Part shown: positions 1 to 7,304 of the stretch, one piece after another | Layout of the letters: the number at the start of each line of letters is the position of its first letter | Numbering within the stretch: position 1 is the first letter of the stretch | NCBI GenBank assembly: GCA_910587895.1 | Contig: CAJUOE010000126.1 | Location: 1 to 9,338 of the forward strand | Direction of reading: 5' to 3' | Length of the DNA stretch: 9,338 nt | Origin: an uncultured Lachnospiraceae bacterium | GTDB taxonomy: Bacteria > Bacillota > Clostridia > Lachnospirales > Lachnospiraceae | The notes under the pieces: model-generated | The model's database searches: none | The model's input: only the letters and a program-made list of their open reading frames with translations | Told to the model about the DNA's origin: nothing | Translations under genes and position numbers: made by a program

Positions 1-51
1 ATTACTGACCAGCCAGTTGGTAAAAATCCGAAAGAACGAGAGGTATACACA

Positions 52-468
52 ATGAATGGTAAATCAAAGGAAGCAAAAAATCAAGTCAATCAGGCAAATA
101 TTTTTGAACGGGAGGAGCTCGTTAAGAGAATGGAGAAGAGCGGCGCTAAGGCATATCTGGTAAATACCGGATGGAACGGTACCGGAAAACGTATCTCCAT
201 CAAAGATACCAGAGGAATTATTGACGCAATCTTAAACGGCGATATCCTCAATGCTCCGACTAAGAAGATTCCGTACTTTGATTTTGAAGTTCCGACAGAA
301 CTTCCGGGCGTAGATCCTGCAATTCTTGACCCGCGCGACACTTATGCTGATGTTTCCGAGTGGGAGAACAAGGCAAAAGACCTTGCGCAGAGATTTGTTA
401 AGAACTTTGCAAAATACGAAGGAAATAAAGCTGGTAAGGCTCTCGTTTCCGCAGGTCCGCAGTTATAA
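52..468 (+). CDS. pckA: C-terminal part of ATP-dependent phosphoenolpyruvate carboxykinase, 5' side replaced by unrelated sequence
   Basis: The full enzyme (about 530-540 residues, cytosolic) interconverts oxaloacetate + ATP and PEP + CO2 + ADP, in gluconeogenesis or fermentative CO2 fixation. From about residue 22 (ELVKRM) to the end, this 138-residue product matches the PckA C-terminus as I know it: AYLVNTGWNGTGKRISIKDT (part of the nucleotide-binding face), then PTELPGVDPAILDPRDTYA and a typical end KALVSAGPQL. The conserved segment that should lie just upstream (TPTFSACFGAAF...LHP..YA) is absent, as are the P-loop and metal-binding residues. The frame is open to base 1, so a longer chimeric product is possible. 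The ATG at 52 has a plausible Shine-Dalgarno GAGAGG (38-43) 8 bases upstream and was chosen for that reason. Without the catalytic core this product cannot be an active carboxykinase. It may be a rearranged remnant or an assembly join. Family identity of the tail is very secure; the status as a working gene is doubtful. Confidence 0.8.
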   Translation: MNGKSKEAKNQVNQANIFEREELVKRMEKSGAKAYLVNTGWNGTGKRISIKDTRGIIDAILNGDILNAPTKKIPYFDFEVPTELPGVDPAILDPRDTYADVSEWENKAKDLAQRFVKNFAKYEGNKAGKALVSAGPQL

Positions 469-518
469 TTCATAACCTGGGGAAGGAATGTAGAACCTTA
501 GAAGAATGCTAAAATATA

Positions 519-557
519 AGCAGGTTTTCTGTGACCATCGCAGAGAACCTGCTTTTT
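519..557 (+). terminator. Intrinsic terminator after the pckA tail
   Basis: The arms 520-531 and 541-552 (GCAGGTTTTCTG / CAGAGAACCTGC) pair over 12 bp with one T-G wobble. The loop region is short and T553-T557 follows. The position, about 50 bases after the TAA, fits the 3' end of a pckA transcript. Bases 558-655 hold no gene and are AT-rich. Confidence 0.9.
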
Positions 558-655
558 GTAGGAAAAATTTGAAATGTCCCGGCCTGCTTTGTTCTGCACA
601 AAAAGTTACATTCAACAAAATATTATAAATTTTTGCAAAAAATTTGTATACTCTG

Positions 656-683
656 TTGAAATAATGGCGAGAAGTGATACAAT
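656..683 (+). promoter_or_regulatory. Sigma-A-type promoter of the GGDEF-EAL gene
   Basis: A -35 box TTGAAA (656-661) is separated by 16 bases from a -10 box TACAAT (678-683). Each matches the consensus at 5 of 6 positions. An A/T-rich tract (about 613-650) lies upstream and could act as an UP element. The expected transcription start is near 690, leaving a leader of about 60 bases. No cyclic-di-GMP riboswitch motif is recognisable in the leader. Confidence 0.65.
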
Positions 684-750
684 ATTAGTATGGTAAACAA
701 TGCATTTGGAGTGGTATGGATAAAGAAGGGAAATTGAGAAAGGTTTTTTT

Positions 751-2439
751 ATGGAAAAGACAACAACGACTAATTTGGTGGGAAAAGATGAATTTGAGGA
801 AGTCATGAGGCTATTTGCCAGATGCACCGATGATTATTTGTTTTTGTTTGATTTGGACAAGGATGAATATATAATTTCAGAAGGCGTCCTTAAGAAATTC
901 GATTTGCCGGGCAATCATTTTTTCCATGCGGGAGAGGTTTTGGAGAAGATTATTCATCCGGAAGATATGCCAGAGCTTAACGAGGATCTTGCGAAGCTTA
1001 GGAGTGGTGAGAGCCAGGAGCATAACCTGGAATACCGCTGGGTGGATCGCAATGGCAAGATTGTCTGGATTAACTGTCGCGGCGTCGTGACGCAGGACAG
1101 CGCCAGGGAAGAGCAGACAAAGCTTTTGATTGGCAGGATTACGGAGATTGGCAGCAAGCGCAAGGCAGATAATGTAACCGGGCTTTTTGCAGAACGTCAG
1201 CTGCAGATTGATTTTGAACGACACAAAAAAGAAAAGCAACGTAAAAAAGGCATTCTTCTTCGCATTGGCGTGGATAATTTTAAAGATATCAATGAACGTT
1301 ACGGCATGGACAGCGGAGATGTGGTATTGAAGATGATTGCCGAGTGCATGAAAGCGGTAGCGGGAGAGGATAAATGCTATCGGCTGGACGGCGACGAGTT
1401 CGTTATGCTGATGGATGAGGAAGATGAGCAGAAGGCGAGGAAGAAGTACCATAAGACGAGAATCATGATTGAGGAAAGGCGTAAAGAAGAAGGATACCAG
1501 AATTTCTTTACGATTTCTGCTGGCGTGGTAGGATTTTACTATCACGAGACAGTGTTTGACCGGCTGTGCAATTATTCGGAGTTTGCCCTTGGCGTTGCCA
1601 AGAAAAACGGAAAGAACTGTTCCTATGTATTTACCCAGGAGGATTATGAGGCGTACGTCAAGAATCTTAAGATTCAGGAAAAGCTTCGTTATAGCGTAAA
1701 TCACGATTTTGTGGGATTTGAAGTATATTATCAGCCGATTATTTCGACAAAGACCGGGCAGGTAGCAGGTGCGGAGGCGCTTCTTCGTTTTTCCTCCAGG
1801 GAATATGGAATGCTGTCTCCGGGTATCTTTATACCTGTTCTGGAAGAGAGCGGCCTGATTATTCCGGTTGGAGAGTGGGTATATCGGACCGCAATGCGTC
1901 AGGCGATGGAGTGGCATAAACTGATGCCGACGTTTCGCATCAATATCAATTTGTCTTTTATCCAGATTTGCAAGTCGGATGTGGTAAATGAAATTATGAC
2001 AGCGATTGAGGAACTTGGAATTGAGCCTTCCACGGTATTGTTTGAGTTTACGGAGAGCGGTATGATTGCCTATGACGATTCGGTACAGAGGCTTTTGGAT
2101 GTCCTGAATGAGAATGAGGTAAAGATTGCGCTGGATGATTTCGGAACCGGATATTCTGCGCTTGCGTACCTGCAGAATCTTAAGGTGAACCTCCTGAAAC
2201 TGGACAGAGGTTTTACCGCGAAAGCAGTTGTCAATGATTTTGATTATAACCTGATTGGGCATATTGTTGACATGGCGCATAGTGTTGGCATGCAGGTCTG
2301 CTTTGAAGGAATTGAGACGGAGGAGGAACTGCAGAAATTAAAGAAACTGCAGCCCGATTACATACAGGGATTTTATTACGGGAAACCGGTTAATAAGGAT
2401 AAGTTCTATGAAGATAACTTGAAGAAATTTGAAAAATAA
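751..2439 (+). CDS. PAS-GGDEF-EAL cyclic-di-GMP signalling protein, probable phosphodiesterase
   Basis: This is a 562-residue soluble protein with no evident membrane segments or signal peptide. An N-terminal PAS-like sensor (about 20-135, with HPEDM and YRWVDRNGKIVWI typical of the PAS_3 group) is followed by a GGDEF domain (about 140-300) and an EAL domain (about 310-560). The EAL domain keeps the residues needed to hydrolyse c-di-GMP: AEALLRF (E342), N400 in NINLS, E435 in FTES, DDFGTGYS (462-469), K483/D485 in LKLD, E519 in FEGIET and Q539 in QGFYYGKP. The GGDEF loop reads DGDEF (213-217). Metal-binding D175 and the D215/E216 pair remain, but the first Gly is Asp, and there is no RxxD inhibitory site in front. 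Cyclase activity is therefore uncertain; the domain may instead bind GTP and regulate the EAL domain. Start chosen: ATG 751 with AGAAAGG at 737-743. It is transcribed alone between two terminators. What the PAS domain senses cannot be read from the sequence. Confidence 0.95.
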   Translation: MEKTTTTNLVGKDEFEEVMRLFARCTDDYLFLFDLDKDEYIISEGVLKKFDLPGNHFFHAGEVLEKIIHPEDMPELNEDLAKLRSGESQEHNLEYRWVDRNGKIVWINCRGVVTQDSAREEQTKLLIGRITEIGSKRKADNVTGLFAERQLQIDFERHKKEKQRKKGILLRIGVDNFKDINERYGMDSGDVVLKMIAECMKAVAGEDKCYRLDGDEFVMLMDEEDEQKARKKYHKTRIMIEERRKEEGYQNFFTISAGVVGFYYHETVFDRLCNYSEFALGVAKKNGKNCSYVFTQEDYEAYVKNLKIQEKLRYSVNHDFVGFEVYYQPIISTKTGQVAGAEALLRFSSREYGMLSPGIFIPVLEESGLIIPVGEWVYRTAMRQAMEWHKLMPTFRININLSFIQICKSDVVNEIMTAIEELGIEPSTVLFEFTESGMIAYDDSVQRLLDVLNENEVKIALDDFGTGYSALAYLQNLKVNLLKLDRGFTAKAVVNDFDYNLIGHIVDMAHSVGMQVCFEGIETEEELQKLKKLQPDYIQGFYYGKPVNKDKFYEDNLKKFEK

Positions 2440-2466
2440 GTTTCCGGTGAAGGAATAAGCATAAGA

Positions 2467-2504
2467 CACAGAAAAAGGACTGCGGCAGCAGTCCTTTTTC
2501 TGTG
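2467..2504. terminator. Bidirectional terminator between convergent genes
   Basis: Perfect 17-bp inverted repeat: CACAGAAAAAGGACTGC (2467-2483) and its complement (2488-2504), with a GGCA loop. The inner GC-rich part (AGGACTGC/GCAGTCCT) is followed by a T-run on both strands, because the outer arm contains AAAAA/TTTTT. It lies between the stop of the GGDEF-EAL gene at 2439 and the stop of the minus-strand reductase at 2515, so it can serve both. Confidence 0.93.
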
Positions 2505-2514
2505 GGCCTTAACG

Positions 2515-4050
2515 TTAAATATATTTTCCGAGGATGTCCATAAATTTATCGTGATGCCTGTCGATAAACTGCTCATACGTCATATTGCAGGAGGAAATTT
2601 CCTTTCCAAGTTCGGCGAGAAATTCCGGAATCTCGGATTCTAGTATAACCCCTGGTTCCTCTCCAAAAGCTTCCGCATCCTGAAGTTCACAGCCGTTTTC
2701 AAATACGGCAAAAGCGGGTTTGGGGCCGTTTGGCGTCTGTTTTACGCCGCCGCGGAATCCCAGAGGCGCGATCTGATGTGCCGAGCAGGAAGAGGGACAG
2801 CCGGAAATATGAATTTTGGGAAGTACGCCATCTGCGAAATTTTCCTTGCGTACCCTGTCCACACAGGCGCGCAGCAGCGCCTGGGAATCTCTGGCGCCAA
2901 CCTGGCAGATGGACGCGCCAATGCAGGCGATGGAAGATTCAAACGTATTCTCTGCGCTGTCTGTAAGGAGCGGATAAATCTTTTTGGCCTCGGAGGCGGT
3001 CAGGTTGATGACATACATGCCTTCGTCCGGGGAGATGCGTACGCAAACCTCTTCCATGGGAAGAATTACGTTATACAGTTTGCGGAAAAAGTCTGGTTTC
3101 GGGCTTCCGCCGATCGGATGGTAGGAGAGTGCATAAAGCCCGTTTTGTTTCTGGGGAATCAGCCTCGGGTCGTCGCTCTGCGTGCCGTCTCCCTGTTTGG
3201 TGATTTCGGGGATGCGGACTGTGAGGTCAAGGTCTTCTTCGTTTTGGACTTTTGCAAGTTCTTCCTGATAGGCTTTGACGTAAGCCTCTGTTCCCATGGA
3301 TTCCTGCATGAAACGCGTACGTGCCTTGCCGCGGTTCTCGTAGTTGCCGTGTGCAATAAATGTATTGATCATGGCGTGGACATGATAGAGAATCTTATCG
3401 GGGGCGACGTCCGTAGCTACCAGGGCGCCCATCCGCGGACTGCGTCCAAGGCCTCCGGCGCTGTATACATCAAAGGTGCCGTTTTCTTTCGCTACAAATC
3501 CAAGATCGCGGAACGTCGCATGTGTGACGTTTTCTTTGCTGTTTGAGAAACTTACTTTTAGTTTGCGGGGCAGTTTTACCTTTTTGATGAAACCGAGAAG
3601 GTAATCTGCGGCCTCCTTTGCATAGGGGAGCACGTCGAAATATTCGCCCTGCTGCACGCCGGAAAGGGGTGGACACATTACGTTGCGGGGATAATCGCCG
3701 CCGCCTCCTCTGGTGATGATGCCATAGTCAAAAGCCTCCTGTATCAGCTTGCAGACTTCTTTGGCAGAAAGGTTGTGGAGCTGCAGGCTCTGGCAGGTAG
3801 TGAAATGTGTCAGGGAAATGTTATATTTCTCAATGCTGTCGGCGATAAATTTTAAATCGTCTTTGGTGATTTCTCCACCGGTCAGGCGCAGGCGGAGCAT
3901 GCTTGCAGTGCCGCCTCTCTGGGCGTAGCTGCCGAAAGCGCCGGAAAATCCTTTGTATTGTGCGACATTGATTTCTTTTTTGTAAAACTTGTCCGTCATT
4001 TCATCAAATTCTTTCAGATCTTCCCGGAATTCTTCTACATGATTTCTCAT
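2515..4050 (-). CDS. Sirohaem/[4Fe-4S] nitrite/sulfite reductase, stand-alone
   Basis: A cytosolic 511-residue protein of the NirA/CysI haemoprotein family, which carries out six-electron reduction of sulfite to sulfide or nitrite to ammonia. It shows the duplicated family architecture: ferredoxin-like half-domain (about 45-110), first NIR/SIR domain (about 117-260), second half-domain (about 300-360), then the cluster domain (about 365-505). The four cysteines for the [4Fe-4S]-sirohaem centre are present as C-x5-C (C376, C382) and C-x3-C (C418, C422, in SGCPSSCSAH). Basic residues at positions expected to bind the anion are visible: R53/R55, R122 and K163/K165 (KLKVS). YSAGGLGRSPRMG (196-208) is a family hallmark. 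Start chosen: ATG complement 4048-4050, with GAGGAGG 9 bases upstream. The frame stays open to 4326, but that extension has no family similarity and overlaps the divergent gene. No flavoprotein, ferredoxin domain, sirohaem or sulfate-assimilation gene adjoins it, so electron donor and substrate are undetermined. Confidence 0.93.
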   Translation of the reverse strand: MRNHVEEFREDLKEFDEMTDKFYKKEINVAQYKGFSGAFGSYAQRGGTASMLRLRLTGGEITKDDLKFIADSIEKYNISLTHFTTCQSLQLHNLSAKEVCKLIQEAFDYGIITRGGGGDYPRNVMCPPLSGVQQGEYFDVLPYAKEAADYLLGFIKKVKLPRKLKVSFSNSKENVTHATFRDLGFVAKENGTFDVYSAGGLGRSPRMGALVATDVAPDKILYHVHAMINTFIAHGNYENRGKARTRFMQESMGTEAYVKAYQEELAKVQNEEDLDLTVRIPEITKQGDGTQSDDPRLIPQKQNGLYALSYHPIGGSPKPDFFRKLYNVILPMEEVCVRISPDEGMYVINLTASEAKKIYPLLTDSAENTFESSIACIGASICQVGARDSQALLRACVDRVRKENFADGVLPKIHISGCPSSCSAHQIAPLGFRGGVKQTPNGPKPAFAVFENGCELQDAEAFGEEPGVILESEIPEFLAELGKEISSCNMTYEQFIDRHHDKFMDILGKYI

Positions 4051-4059
4051 TCTATGATA

Positions 4060-4066
4060 CCTCCTC
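4060..4066 (-). promoter_or_regulatory. Ribosome binding site deciding the reductase start
   Basis: On the minus strand this reads GAGGAGG, 9 bases before the ATG at 4050. It rules out the upstream in-frame ATGs, which lack any comparable site. Confidence 0.85.
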
Positions 4067-4129
4067 GTAAATGCTTTTCGAGTATTAGTCTTATATAAAA
4101 TACCCAATTTTTCCATAAAATAATATATA

Positions 4130-4138
4130 ATTGTATCA
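4130..4138 (-). promoter_or_regulatory. Candidate extended -10 promoter for the reductase
   Basis: The minus strand reads TGATACAAT (4138 to 4130), an extended -10 (TGn plus TACAAT, 5 of 6 to consensus). No convincing -35 is present, which is tolerated with an extended -10. The predicted leader would be about 70 bases. A second, weaker possibility is TATAAG about 40 bases downstream. Confidence 0.4.
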
Positions 4139-4188
4139 TAATTACGAATGAAATAAAAGATATCGTGATAGAAGTTTTCAGAAAAGTA

Positions 4189-4197
4189 TGATAAAAT
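4189..4197 (+). promoter_or_regulatory. Candidate extended -10 promoter for the HAD gene
   Basis: TGATAAAAT has the extended -10 form (TGn plus TAAAAT). There is no clear -35. Transcription would start near 4204, so the ATG at 4208 would have almost no leader, which supports the ATG at 4238. It is back to back with the reductase promoter about 55 bases away. A short palindrome TATCGTGATA (4161-4170) lies between the two. Confidence 0.4.
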
Positions 4198-4223
4198 CGA
4201 ACGAAAGATGAGAAACGGGACTG

Positions 4224-4228
4224 GGAGG
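4224..4228 (+). promoter_or_regulatory. Ribosome binding site deciding the HAD start
   Basis: GGAGG lies 9 bases before the ATG at 4238. The alternative in-frame ATG at 4208 lacks a site of this quality. Confidence 0.8.
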
Positions 4229-4237
4229 ATACGGCAA

Positions 4238-5029
4238 ATGAAAAAAGCACTGTTTTTTGATATTGATGGAACTATCTGGAATGATGACCGCTGGATTCCG
4301 GACAGCACACGGGCGGCGTTTCGCAAAATGAAAGAGCGGGGACATTATCTGTTTATCTGCAGCGGAAGAACCCGGGTATTTATTCCGGATAAGCAGCTGA
4401 TGCCGCTGGGATTTGACGGCATACTGGCAGGTTGCGGCACGTATGGGGAGTTCCAGGGGGAGGTCAAATTTTACCATCAGATTCCGCAGGCGGATATTCT
4501 GCGCGTCAACGATTTTCTGCGGAGCGTGGATGCGGCTTATGTTCTGGAGGGAAGGTACTTTCTGTATCTGGACGAAGAGCGTTTTCCCGGGGAATCATCG
4601 TTTCCGAAGAGAATCAAAGGCGAGATGGGCGAGAAACTGATTCCTGTGACCGGGAATGAAAAGCGGCTTGAGGTTAGCAAGTTCTGTGCAAATTATCTGG
4701 AGGACGTGCAGAAACAAAAAGAACTGGAGCGTGTACTGGAGCCGGATTTTACGGTCATCCATCGCGGAGGTGATTTTATGGAAATTGTTCCGAAGGGATA
4801 TAATAAAGCAACGGGAATCCGCGAGATCTGCCGCATATTGGGGATTGCCCATGAAGATACCTATTCTTTCGGAGACAGTACAAATGATTTGGATATGCTG
4901 GAATACACGGCGCATTCTGTTGCCATGGGAGATGGGATGCAGGAGGCAAAGGATGTGGCGGAGTATGTGACGGCGCCGCTTAAGGAGGATGGGATCTACA
5001 GGGCATGTGAGCATTATGGGCTGGTGTAG
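4238..5029 (+). CDS. Cof-type HAD-superfamily (subclass IIB) phosphatase
   Basis: A 263-residue cytosolic hydrolase, the usual length for the Cof/YidA-like group. These enzymes dephosphorylate sugar phosphates, nucleotides or flavin mononucleotide through an aspartyl-phosphate intermediate. All four HAD motifs are visible: DIDGT (D8 nucleophile, D10 acid/base), S42 in ICSGRT, K190 in KGYNKATG, and GDSTND (212-217) with the Mg-binding acidic residues. The region between about 80 and 185 corresponds to the C2B-type cap that sets substrate choice. The start at 4238 begins directly with MKKALFFDIDGT as is typical; starting at 4208 would add ten unsupported residues. It is divergent from the reductase and precedes the ABC operon in the same direction, but a separate promoter lies between, so co-transcription with the exporter is not needed. 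The natural substrate cannot be told from sequence. Confidence 0.93.
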   Translation: MKKALFFDIDGTIWNDDRWIPDSTRAAFRKMKERGHYLFICSGRTRVFIPDKQLMPLGFDGILAGCGTYGEFQGEVKFYHQIPQADILRVNDFLRSVDAAYVLEGRYFLYLDEERFPGESSFPKRIKGEMGEKLIPVTGNEKRLEVSKFCANYLEDVQKQKELERVLEPDFTVIHRGGDFMEIVPKGYNKATGIREICRILGIAHEDTYSFGDSTNDLDMLEYTAHSVAMGDGMQEAKDVAEYVTAPLKEDGIYRACEHYGLV

Positions 5030-5067
5030 TGTTTAGAAAAAATTTATAATGTTTAAGATTTGGGATA

Positions 5068-5096
5068 TTGACAAATACTGGAAAAAAGAATAGCAT
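5068..5096 (+). promoter_or_regulatory. Promoter of the ABC exporter operon
   Basis: A perfect -35 TTGACA (5068-5073), a 17-base spacer, and a -10 TAGCAT (5091-5096, 4 of 6 to consensus). It lies about 50 bases before the start codon. No clear operator or riboswitch is seen in the short leader, and no regulator gene sits next to the operon. Confidence 0.65.
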
Positions 5097-5137
5097 GAAC
5101 GGAAAACGGTAAATATGAAATGAAAAATTTACAGAAT

Positions 5138-5142
5138 GGAGG
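5138..5142 (+). promoter_or_regulatory. Ribosome binding site deciding the first ABC start
   Basis: GGAGG is placed 5 bases before the ATG at 5148. The ATG at 5136 overlaps this site and has none of its own, so 5148 is the better start. Confidence 0.75.
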
Positions 5143-5147
5143 AAAAC

Positions 5148-7304
5148 ATGGGAAAGATAATGAAATATCTGGGCGAGCACAAAGCAGCAGTAGCCGCTAT
5201 TTTTTTGCTGCTGATTGTGCAGGCATATTGTGATTTGGCGCTTCCTCAGTATATGTCAGACATTGTAGATGTTGGAATTCAGCAGAATGGAATTGAATAT
5301 GCCGTGCCGGAGGAAATACGGGAAGAGACGTTGGAAGGGCTTTGCCTGTTTTTGTCCGAGGAGGACGCAAAGAGGGTCCAGGGTTCCTATGAGAAGTCGG
5401 GCGATGGCGTTTTTCAGCTGATAATCCGGGACGAGGAAGAGCTTGCAGATCTGGAGGCCATTCTGGGAATGCCGATGCTTGCCATGTCTTCCATGACAGA
5501 GCAAAGCGGGATGAAGATCAGCGATATAAAGAGGATGCAAAACAGCGGGCAGGTGACGAAAGAGCAGATGCTTGAGATGGAACGTGCAGCAGAGGAAAAA
5601 ATGGGAGACATGAGCGAATCCATCGTTTCCCAGCGTGCGCGGCTCATGGTGAAGGAAGAATACGAGGCATTAGGCTATAATATGGCGAATTACCAGAATA
5701 ACTATATGCTGCGTACCGGGGGCAAGATGCTTGCCATTTCAATTATCATGATGCTCGCCGCTATTCTGGCAGGATTTTTTGCATCCCGGACGTCGGCAAA
5801 GATTGGAATGGCTTTAAGGGGCAGGGTATTCCAGAAAGTAGTGCGGTTTTCGAGCAGCGAAATGGAGCAGTTTTCCACGGCGTCCTTGATTACAAGAAGT
5901 ACAAACGATATCCAACAGGTGCAGATGGTATCGGTATTGCTGCTGCGTATGATTTTGTATGCGCCGATCATTGGTATTGGCGGCGTTATCAAAGTTTCCA
6001 GCACGAAGACGGGCATGGGCTGGATTATCGGAATTGCCGTTGGCAGTATTATACTTCTGGTGGGAATCCTGATGGCAGTCACGATGCCGAAATTTAAGAA
6101 AATGCAGACGCTGGTGGACCGCCTGAACCTGGTTTCCAGGGAGATTTTAACAGGCGTTCCCGTTATCCGCGCATTTTCCAGGGAAAAATTTGAGGAAGAG
6201 CGCTTTGCGGGTGCGAACAGGGATCTGATGAAAACGCAGCTTTTTACCAGCCGGGTAATGTCTATGATGATGCCTGCCATGATGATGATCATGAACTGTA
6301 TCACGGTCATGATTGTCTGGTTTGGCGCGCAGGGGGTAGATATGGGGAATCTTCAGGTTGGAGACATGATGGCATTTATCACCTATACGATGCAGATTGT
6401 GATGGCATTTCTGATGATTACCATGGTATCCGTGATGCTGCCGCGTGCCGGTGTGGCTGCAAACCGTATCGAAGAAGTCATCCATACGCAGGAGACTATT
6501 TCAGATCCTGAGAAACCTCTGGATGACAGCAGGGAAAACTGGCAGGGCGAGGTGGCGTTTGAGGACGTCTCTTTCCGTTACCCGGGTGCGGACGAGGACG
6601 CCATATGCCATATTTCCTTTCAGGCAAAACCGGGGCAGACAACGGCGATTATTGGAAGTACCGGATGTGGTAAATCTACAGTGTTAAATCTGATACCCAG
6701 ATTTTATGATGTGACGGCGGGCAGGATTACGATGGATGGCGTTGATATCCGGCAGATGAGCCAGAGGAAGCTTCGCGAGCTTATCGGTTATGTGCCGCAG
6801 AAAGGCGTGTTGTTTTCCGGGACTATCGCGTCCAATATCTGTTTTTCTGGAAATGTTTCCGAGGCGCAGATGGAGGAGGCCGCCGAAATTGCACAGGCGC
6901 AAGACTTTATTTTAGAAAAAGACGAACAGTTTGGCAGCGAAATTTCCCAGGGAGGAACGAATGTTTCCGGCGGACAGAAACAGAGGCTGTCGATTGCACG
7001 TGCAATTGCAAAGAATCCCAAAGTTTATCTGTTTGACGATAGTTTTTCTGCATTGGATTATAAAACGGATGTGGCGCTGCGTAAGGCGCTGGGGAAGAAG
7101 ACGCGGGAAGCATCCGTGATCATTGTGGCGCAGCGCATCAGTACAATCCTCCATGCAGATCAGATCATTGTTCTTGAGGAGGGAGAAGTTGCGGGAATAG
7201 GAACCCATCAGGAGCTGATGAAGAATTGTGAGACTTATCGGGAAATTGCAGGTTCCCAGCTTTCCGAACAGGAGCTTAAGAATCAGGGAGGTGTTGGCGC
7301 ATGA
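5148..7304 (+). CDS. ABC exporter half-transporter with degenerate ATP site and large external-loop insertion
   Basis: A 718-residue membrane protein: TM domain, then ATPase domain (about 465-700), the type IV exporter fold of multidrug/lipid/peptide exporters. TM1 is at about 13-33 and TM2 at about 194-213, with further helices to about 435. Between TM1 and TM2, where a short loop is usual, about 145 residues (about 45-190) form a charged, methionine-rich, probably helical extracytoplasmic segment. This explains the length against the common 570-620. The ATPase has Walker A GSTGCGKST (503-511), Q551 in the Q-loop, and a canonical signature NVSGGQ (605-610). Walker B ends LFDD, with D631 instead of catalytic Glu, and the switch residue is Q662 (VAQR) instead of His. 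This pattern is known for the degenerate member of heterodimeric exporters such as TM287/288 and LmrCD. The next gene overlaps by four bases and supplies the partner. Substrate unknown; multidrug efflux is a family-level guess. Confidence 0.95.
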   Translation: MGKIMKYLGEHKAAVAAIFLLLIVQAYCDLALPQYMSDIVDVGIQQNGIEYAVPEEIREETLEGLCLFLSEEDAKRVQGSYEKSGDGVFQLIIRDEEELADLEAILGMPMLAMSSMTEQSGMKISDIKRMQNSGQVTKEQMLEMERAAEEKMGDMSESIVSQRARLMVKEEYEALGYNMANYQNNYMLRTGGKMLAISIIMMLAAILAGFFASRTSAKIGMALRGRVFQKVVRFSSSEMEQFSTASLITRSTNDIQQVQMVSVLLLRMILYAPIIGIGGVIKVSSTKTGMGWIIGIAVGSIILLVGILMAVTMPKFKKMQTLVDRLNLVSREILTGVPVIRAFSREKFEEERFAGANRDLMKTQLFTSRVMSMMMPAMMMIMNCITVMIVWFGAQGVDMGNLQVGDMMAFITYTMQIVMAFLMITMVSVMLPRAGVAANRIEEVIHTQETISDPEKPLDDSRENWQGEVAFEDVSFRYPGADEDAICHISFQAKPGQTTAIIGSTGCGKSTVLNLIPRFYDVTAGRITMDGVDIRQMSQRKLRELIGYVPQKGVLFSGTIASNICFSGNVSEAQMEEAAEIAQAQDFILEKDEQFGSEISQGGTNVSGGQKQRLSIARAIAKNPKVYLFDDSFSALDYKTDVALRKALGKKTREASVIIVAQRISTILHADQIIVLEEGEVAGIGTHQELMKNCETYREIAGSQLSEQELKNQGGVGA

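Noticed and set aside
1..110. Intron or intein 3' end interrupting pckA
   Set aside because: There is no group II domain V/VI-like hairpin and no intein C-terminal His-Asn before the junction, so nothing specific supports a self-splicing insertion.
558..750. Cyclic-di-GMP riboswitch in the leader of the GGDEF-EAL gene
   Set aside because: No GEMM-type conserved core or paired stems were found; the stretch is AT-rich with only a promoter visible.
877..2280. A 467-codon open frame on the minus strand inside the GGDEF-EAL gene
   Set aside because: It lies wholly opposite a gene with complete PAS-GGDEF-EAL motifs, and its product resembles no family and is rich in residues typical of antisense translation. 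It is a shadow frame.
2776..3546. A 256-codon plus-strand open frame opposite the reductase
   Set aside because: It is antisense to the conserved cluster-binding region, with no recognisable domain or ribosome binding site.
4051..4326. A 92-residue N-terminal extension of the reductase frame
   Set aside because: It has no family similarity, overlaps the divergent HAD gene and both likely promoters, and the strong GAGGAGG site points to the start at 4050.
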